In this document: positions 18,862 to 20,925 of the stretch, one piece after another | How positions within the stretch are numbered: position 1 is the stretch's first letter | Layout: every line of letters begins with the position of its first letter | Assembly (NCBI GenBank): GCA_044344145.1 | Contig: JBIJDM010000018.1 | Span: 1 to 20,925 of the forward strand | DNA length: 20,925 bases | DNA from: JBAXGE01 sp044344145 | Lineage (GTDB): Bacteria > Planctomycetota > Phycisphaerae > WQYP01 | Direction: 5' to 3' | Made by a program: the position numbers and the translations under genes | The notes under the pieces: generated by a model | Databases searched by the model: none | Told to the model about the DNA's origin: nothing | The model's input: the letters and a program-made list of their open reading frames with translations, nothing else

Positions 18862-19263
18862 ATGGGCCACAATCGCAGCATAGTTTTAAGCGGAGTTTCT
18901 TTGACTCCTGCCCGTCTGAATCGCGAGATTTTCAAAGTCACCTCCAAAGTAATGGATGAGATCGAGTTGTTGATGCAAGGATCAGGTTACTTGGATCATG
19001 CACCCTTCAGATGGGTTGGTCTCATCTTCCACTATGGCCTCAAGAACGAAGACGAACCCCACTACCAGCCCATTGATCCCAAGGATGGGGAGTTGCCATT
19101 GGCGATTGAGTTAGATACCCACGAGCTTCGGACGGCGAGTCCTGAGGAACTGCATCTCAAACTTAGCTTGGGTGCACTCAGAGCACTGATCCATGCCGGG
19201 CGAAAGTATGGGCTATTGACGGCAGGATTAGAAGTGCGATACGCCCAGCTTGTAGCCTCTTAA
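18862..19263 (+). CDS. Imm39-like immunity protein (orphan)
   Basis: A 133-residue cytoplasmic protein with no signal peptide. The segments GVSLTPARLNREIF, APFRWVGLIFHYGLKNEDEP, GELPLAIELDTHELRTA and ALRALIHAGRKYGL resemble the Imm39 family, immunity proteins that neutralise polymorphic or contact-dependent toxins. I recognise the pattern by eye and have not searched. No toxin gene is next to it, so it would be an orphan immunity gene, a known way of gaining resistance to neighbours' toxins. AGGA about 11 bases upstream supports the start. Base use is less GC-rich than gltBD, suggesting horizontal transfer. Confidence 0.6.
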   Translation: MGHNRSIVLSGVSLTPARLNREIFKVTSKVMDEIELLMQGSGYLDHAPFRWVGLIFHYGLKNEDEPHYQPIDPKDGELPLAIELDTHELRTASPEELHLKLSLGALRALIHAGRKYGLLTAGLEVRYAQLVAS

Positions 19264-19267
19264 TATT

Positions 19268-19333
19268 CCAAGATTTATTTGGCCCTTCTTCCCCGCCATG
19301 TTAAGCTTTTGCAAATAGCTCATGTTGTGGACC
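19268..19333 (+). repeat. Upstream repeat element, copy 2 (before the DUF2251-like gene)
   Basis: This is the second copy of the element at 18715-18780, offset by 553 bases with no gaps. CCAAGA TTT ATTTGG keeps the first hairpin only partly, while GCCATGTTAAGCT and TGTGGAC are exact. It starts four bases after the Imm39-like stop codon and ends 60 bases before the next start, so each immunity-like gene has its own copy. Confidence 0.75.
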
Positions 19334-19393
19334 CGTACTACAATCACGCTTCCGCAGGAACTTTAAGCAGAATCACCCACAATGAGGTGTATC

Positions 19394-19777
19394 ATGGCCA
19401 ACGATGAGATATTCGAAAGTGCCGTCCGCTCAGCAGGTGATCTGGCAGGCGTTTATGAGTATATCGGCGAAACCGGGTACTTCTACCTGTACGACACAAG
19501 GAACGAAGGTGCTCGGAGAGTGATTGGCGCTATTCTCGTGCTATCCGGAGTATCTGACTTCCAGCAGAAAGATGTTGCAGTCCGCTGGGATTGCACGGAA
19601 TCCAAGGTGGGGCTATACATCTATGGGAAATTGTGGGCTGTGTTTGATGGTGCGACTGGCGCGAAACACGGAGGGCATTATCGGCCCCATACTTCTCCTG
19701 AAATACCGGCCAATATCACCAGCGCCTTCGTGGAAGTCCATGGCCTTAGTCCCACTCCACTATCTGAGGGCTGTTAA
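19394..19777 (+). CDS. DUF2251-like small protein, candidate immunity protein
   Basis: The 127-residue protein starts at the ATG at 19394, because GAGGTG lies six bases upstream; an in-frame ATG at 19382 lacks a site. ETGYFYLYDTRN, VIGAILVLSG and KVGLYIYGKLWAVFDG resemble DUF2251, a small family of unknown function often found next to immunity-like genes. There is no signal peptide or membrane segment. It follows the Imm39-like gene and shares its upstream repeat and lower GC content, which suggests both arrived together. A role against a toxin is inference; a general hypothetical protein is the alternative. It converges on the brnA-like gene. Confidence 0.6.
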   Translation: MANDEIFESAVRSAGDLAGVYEYIGETGYFYLYDTRNEGARRVIGAILVLSGVSDFQQKDVAVRWDCTESKVGLYIYGKLWAVFDGATGAKHGGHYRPHTSPEIPANITSAFVEVHGLSPTPLSEGC

Positions 19778-19798
19778 ACCACTACCTGTTTAATCTGT

Positions 19799-20122
19799 TT
19801 ACACCGCCCGGCGTTGCAAAACCAAACGCAACCCTTCCGCCACCATCTTGGATCGTTTCAGATGATGACGCTGGGCGTAGGCATCCACCTGTTTCAGCAG
19901 ACCCCGTTCAATACTCACTGGGACAATCTGCGCACCACCGCCAATCTTGGGGCGTCCTGCCTTGGCCCGCGCACTGGCCCGCTTATGCTGTGCCCGCTGC
20001 GCCCCGGTCAAAGGCTTGCCCGGCAGTTTCTCCCCGGTCCAAGGCTGGTCATACTCCGCCGTGGCTGCGGCCAACTCTGCGGTGTCCATTTGTTCGTAGG
20101 CTTTTTGCTTGCGTTTAGCCAT
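19799..20122 (-). CDS. brnA: BrnA-like ribbon-helix-helix antitoxin
   Basis: A 107-residue protein started at the ATG at 20122, which has GGGAG upstream and lies two bases after the stop of the toxin gene. The first 65 residues are charged and probably flexible (MAKRKQKAYEQMDTAEL). Residues about 75-107, VPVSIERGLLKQVDAYAQ then KRSKMVAEGLRLVL, form a ribbon-helix-helix that would bind DNA and let the antitoxin repress its own promoter. Antitoxin after toxin is the normal brnT-brnA order. It is longer at the N-terminus than a minimal CopG protein. The family name is by context plus fold. Confidence 0.75.
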   Translation of the reverse strand: MAKRKQKAYEQMDTAELAAATAEYDQPWTGEKLPGKPLTGAQRAQHKRASARAKAGRPKIGGGAQIVPVSIERGLLKQVDAYAQRHHLKRSKMVAEGLRLVLQRRAV

Positions 20123-20124
20123 AA

Positions 20125-20397
20125 TTATCTCCCTTGCCGTCGTAGCCGGCGTTTTTCTGGTTCCGTCAGGTCGCGGGCGTGGATCACATACACCACCCCG
20201 GGAGGCGAAAAAATATAGATGACCTGTAAATATCGCCCGGCCATCGTCTGGCCCCAAACCCGGTACTTGCGGGCTCCGTCATACCGCGGAAAACCGCGGG
20301 CTGGTTGTTCGACCACCTGTTCCGCCTCGTCATACGCCACACCATGCAACGCAATGTGGTCCTCATTCCATTCATTCCAGCGGAAGTCGTAGCTCAT
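20125..20397 (-). CDS. brnT: BrnT-family toxin
   Basis: A 90-residue protein of BrnT length. It begins FRWNEWNEDHIALHGVAYDEA, the family's F-x-W-x-x-x-K/E-x-x-x-N-x-x-K-H-G-V-x-F/Y-x-E-A pattern with small changes, and ends with GRYLQVIYIF, VYVIHARDLTEPEKRRLR, the conserved C-terminal strand and Arg-rich helix. BrnT toxins are RelE-fold ribonucleases neutralised by BrnA. The gene is first in its transcript and has no ribosome binding site; its promoter starts transcription almost on the ATG. Catalytic residues are only partly recognisable, so activity is not assured. Confidence 0.82.
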   Translation of the reverse strand: MSYDFRWNEWNEDHIALHGVAYDEAEQVVEQPARGFPRYDGARKYRVWGQTMAGRYLQVIYIFSPPGVVYVIHARDLTEPEKRRLRRQGR

Positions 20398-20404
20398 GGA
20401 ATTA

Positions 20405-20432
20405 ATTATATAAACAATTATGGCTGATGCAA
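20405..20432 (-). promoter_or_regulatory. Promoter of the brnT-brnA pair, near-leaderless
   Basis: On the minus strand TTGCAT (20432-20427) and a perfect TATAAT (20410-20405) are 16 bases apart. Transcription would start near 20398, next to the brnT ATG at 20397, so the message has practically no leader and no ribosome binding site. AT-rich symmetrical sequence (AATTAATT and ATAATTG) covers the -10 box and may be where the antitoxin binds. Confidence 0.75.
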
Positions 20433-20501
20433 GAGAAAATGTGGGAACGCAAGCGAATCACCAGCCTATGGGGAAGATGCGTAGGCATCCACCCAGACCT
20501 T

Positions 20502-20925
20502 TCAACCCTCACCAGCCCCCATCCCCACTGCCCGCCACAAAAACGGCGTGCAGTTCCTCTCCTCCAATTCCGCGACCTTCACCCACCGCGCCTCCAGCGA
20601 ATCCTCCCCGTCCGGCCCACTCTTCGGCGCTCGGTCTTCCAACGTCACGGTATAAATCACGCCCACATGATGCGTCTGTTCCCCCAGATGTTCCGGCCGC
20701 GTATCCACAATCAGATTCGCCCACACATCGCGCAACATGTAAGCCGTGGGGGCGAGCCCCGTCTCTTCCACCAATTCCCGCCGCAAGGTCGCTTCCGGCG
20801 TCTCCCCAAATTCCATCCCACCCCCCGGCAAATCCCAGCGCCCCGTAAACGGCCCCCGTCCCTTTTTGGTTACCAAAACCGCCCCGTCGCGCACCGCCAC
20901 GGCATACACCCCCAGATATCGTGTG
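20502..20925 (-). CDS. NUDIX hydrolase, 5' end probably outside window
   Basis: The Nudix box is complete: G-x5-E-x7-R-E-x-V-E-E-T-G-L in the stretch GGGMEFGETPEATLRRELVEE, followed by the usual strand and the ARWVKVAELEE segment. Such enzymes hydrolyse nucleoside diphosphates linked to another group, often oxidised nucleotides. A GTG at 20909 is a possible start, but the frame stays open to the window edge and reads TRYLGVYAVAV, like the N-terminus of relatives, so the true start is likely beyond 20925. The substrate is unknown. A gap of 69 bases separates its stop from the brnT promoter. Confidence 0.85.
   Translation of the reverse strand, partial: TRYLGVYAVAVRDGAVLVTKKGRGPFTGRWDLPGGGMEFGETPEATLRRELVEETGLAPTAYMLRDVWANLIVDTRPEHLGEQTHHVGVIYTVTLEDRAPKSGPDGEDSLEARWVKVAELEERNCTPFLWRAVGMGAGEG

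Noticed and set aside
20420..20848. 142-codon Pro/Ser-rich plus-strand ORF
   Set aside because: Shadow of the NUDIX gene on the other strand.

Overview
This window is a GC-rich bacterial chromosome segment with dense, short-spaced genes on both strands. Three adjacent BMC-P (EutN/CcmL) shell-pentamer genes, a PSP1/RicT protein, an FHA protein with an acidic tail and a secreted HEAT-like/PDZ pair together suggest the Planctomycetes-Verrucomicrobia (PVC) group. That placement is inference; no rRNA or marker gene is present to prove it.

Layout. (1) 1-3345, minus strand: a microcompartment-related operon of three BMC-P genes followed by an aldolase-like barrel protein with a Pro/Ala linker and C-terminal helix, then ricT (runs off the left edge). 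No hexameric shell gene is visible, so this is a satellite shell locus. (2) 3346-5356: a divergent intergenic region with a TPP riboswitch driving thiC, whose ThiC carries an unusual insertion of about 60 residues. (3) 5381-6703, minus strand: FHA protein, a good intrinsic terminator, then a signal-peptide/HEAT-like ORF and a PDZ ORF that may be one split gene. (4) 6881-8847: hemW-queE, two radical-SAM genes overlapping by ATGA. (5) 8859-9755, minus strand: AraC-family regulator. Divergent from it is a tightly overlapping operon, 9834-12028: DUF134 regulator, NifX/NifB-like protein, hotdog thioesterase, small unknown, and a TatD/EboB-like hydrolase. Its promoter places transcription start on the ATG of the first gene (leaderless). 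(6) 12029-18660: a 500-base leader full of inverted repeats, then gltB (probable TTG start) and gltD with an intrinsic terminator. (7) 18715-20432: a visibly less GC-rich accessory patch with two orphan immunity-like genes (Imm39-like and DUF2251-like), each preceded by a diverged copy of the same 66-base element, then a convergent brnT-brnA toxin-antitoxin pair with a near-leaderless promoter. (8) 20502-20925: a NUDIX hydrolase cut by the right edge.

How it works together. The gltBD, thiC, hemW, queE and ricT genes are core metabolism and housekeeping. The distinctive parts are the satellite BMC-P/aldolase operon with a candidate cargo-targeting tail, the DUF134-NifX-thioesterase-TatD operon that has no nitrogen-fixation genes around it, the structured gltB leader, and the immunity/toxin-antitoxin patch with repeated upstream elements. 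All positions and motif matches were read by eye; family names rest on motif recognition, not on a database search.
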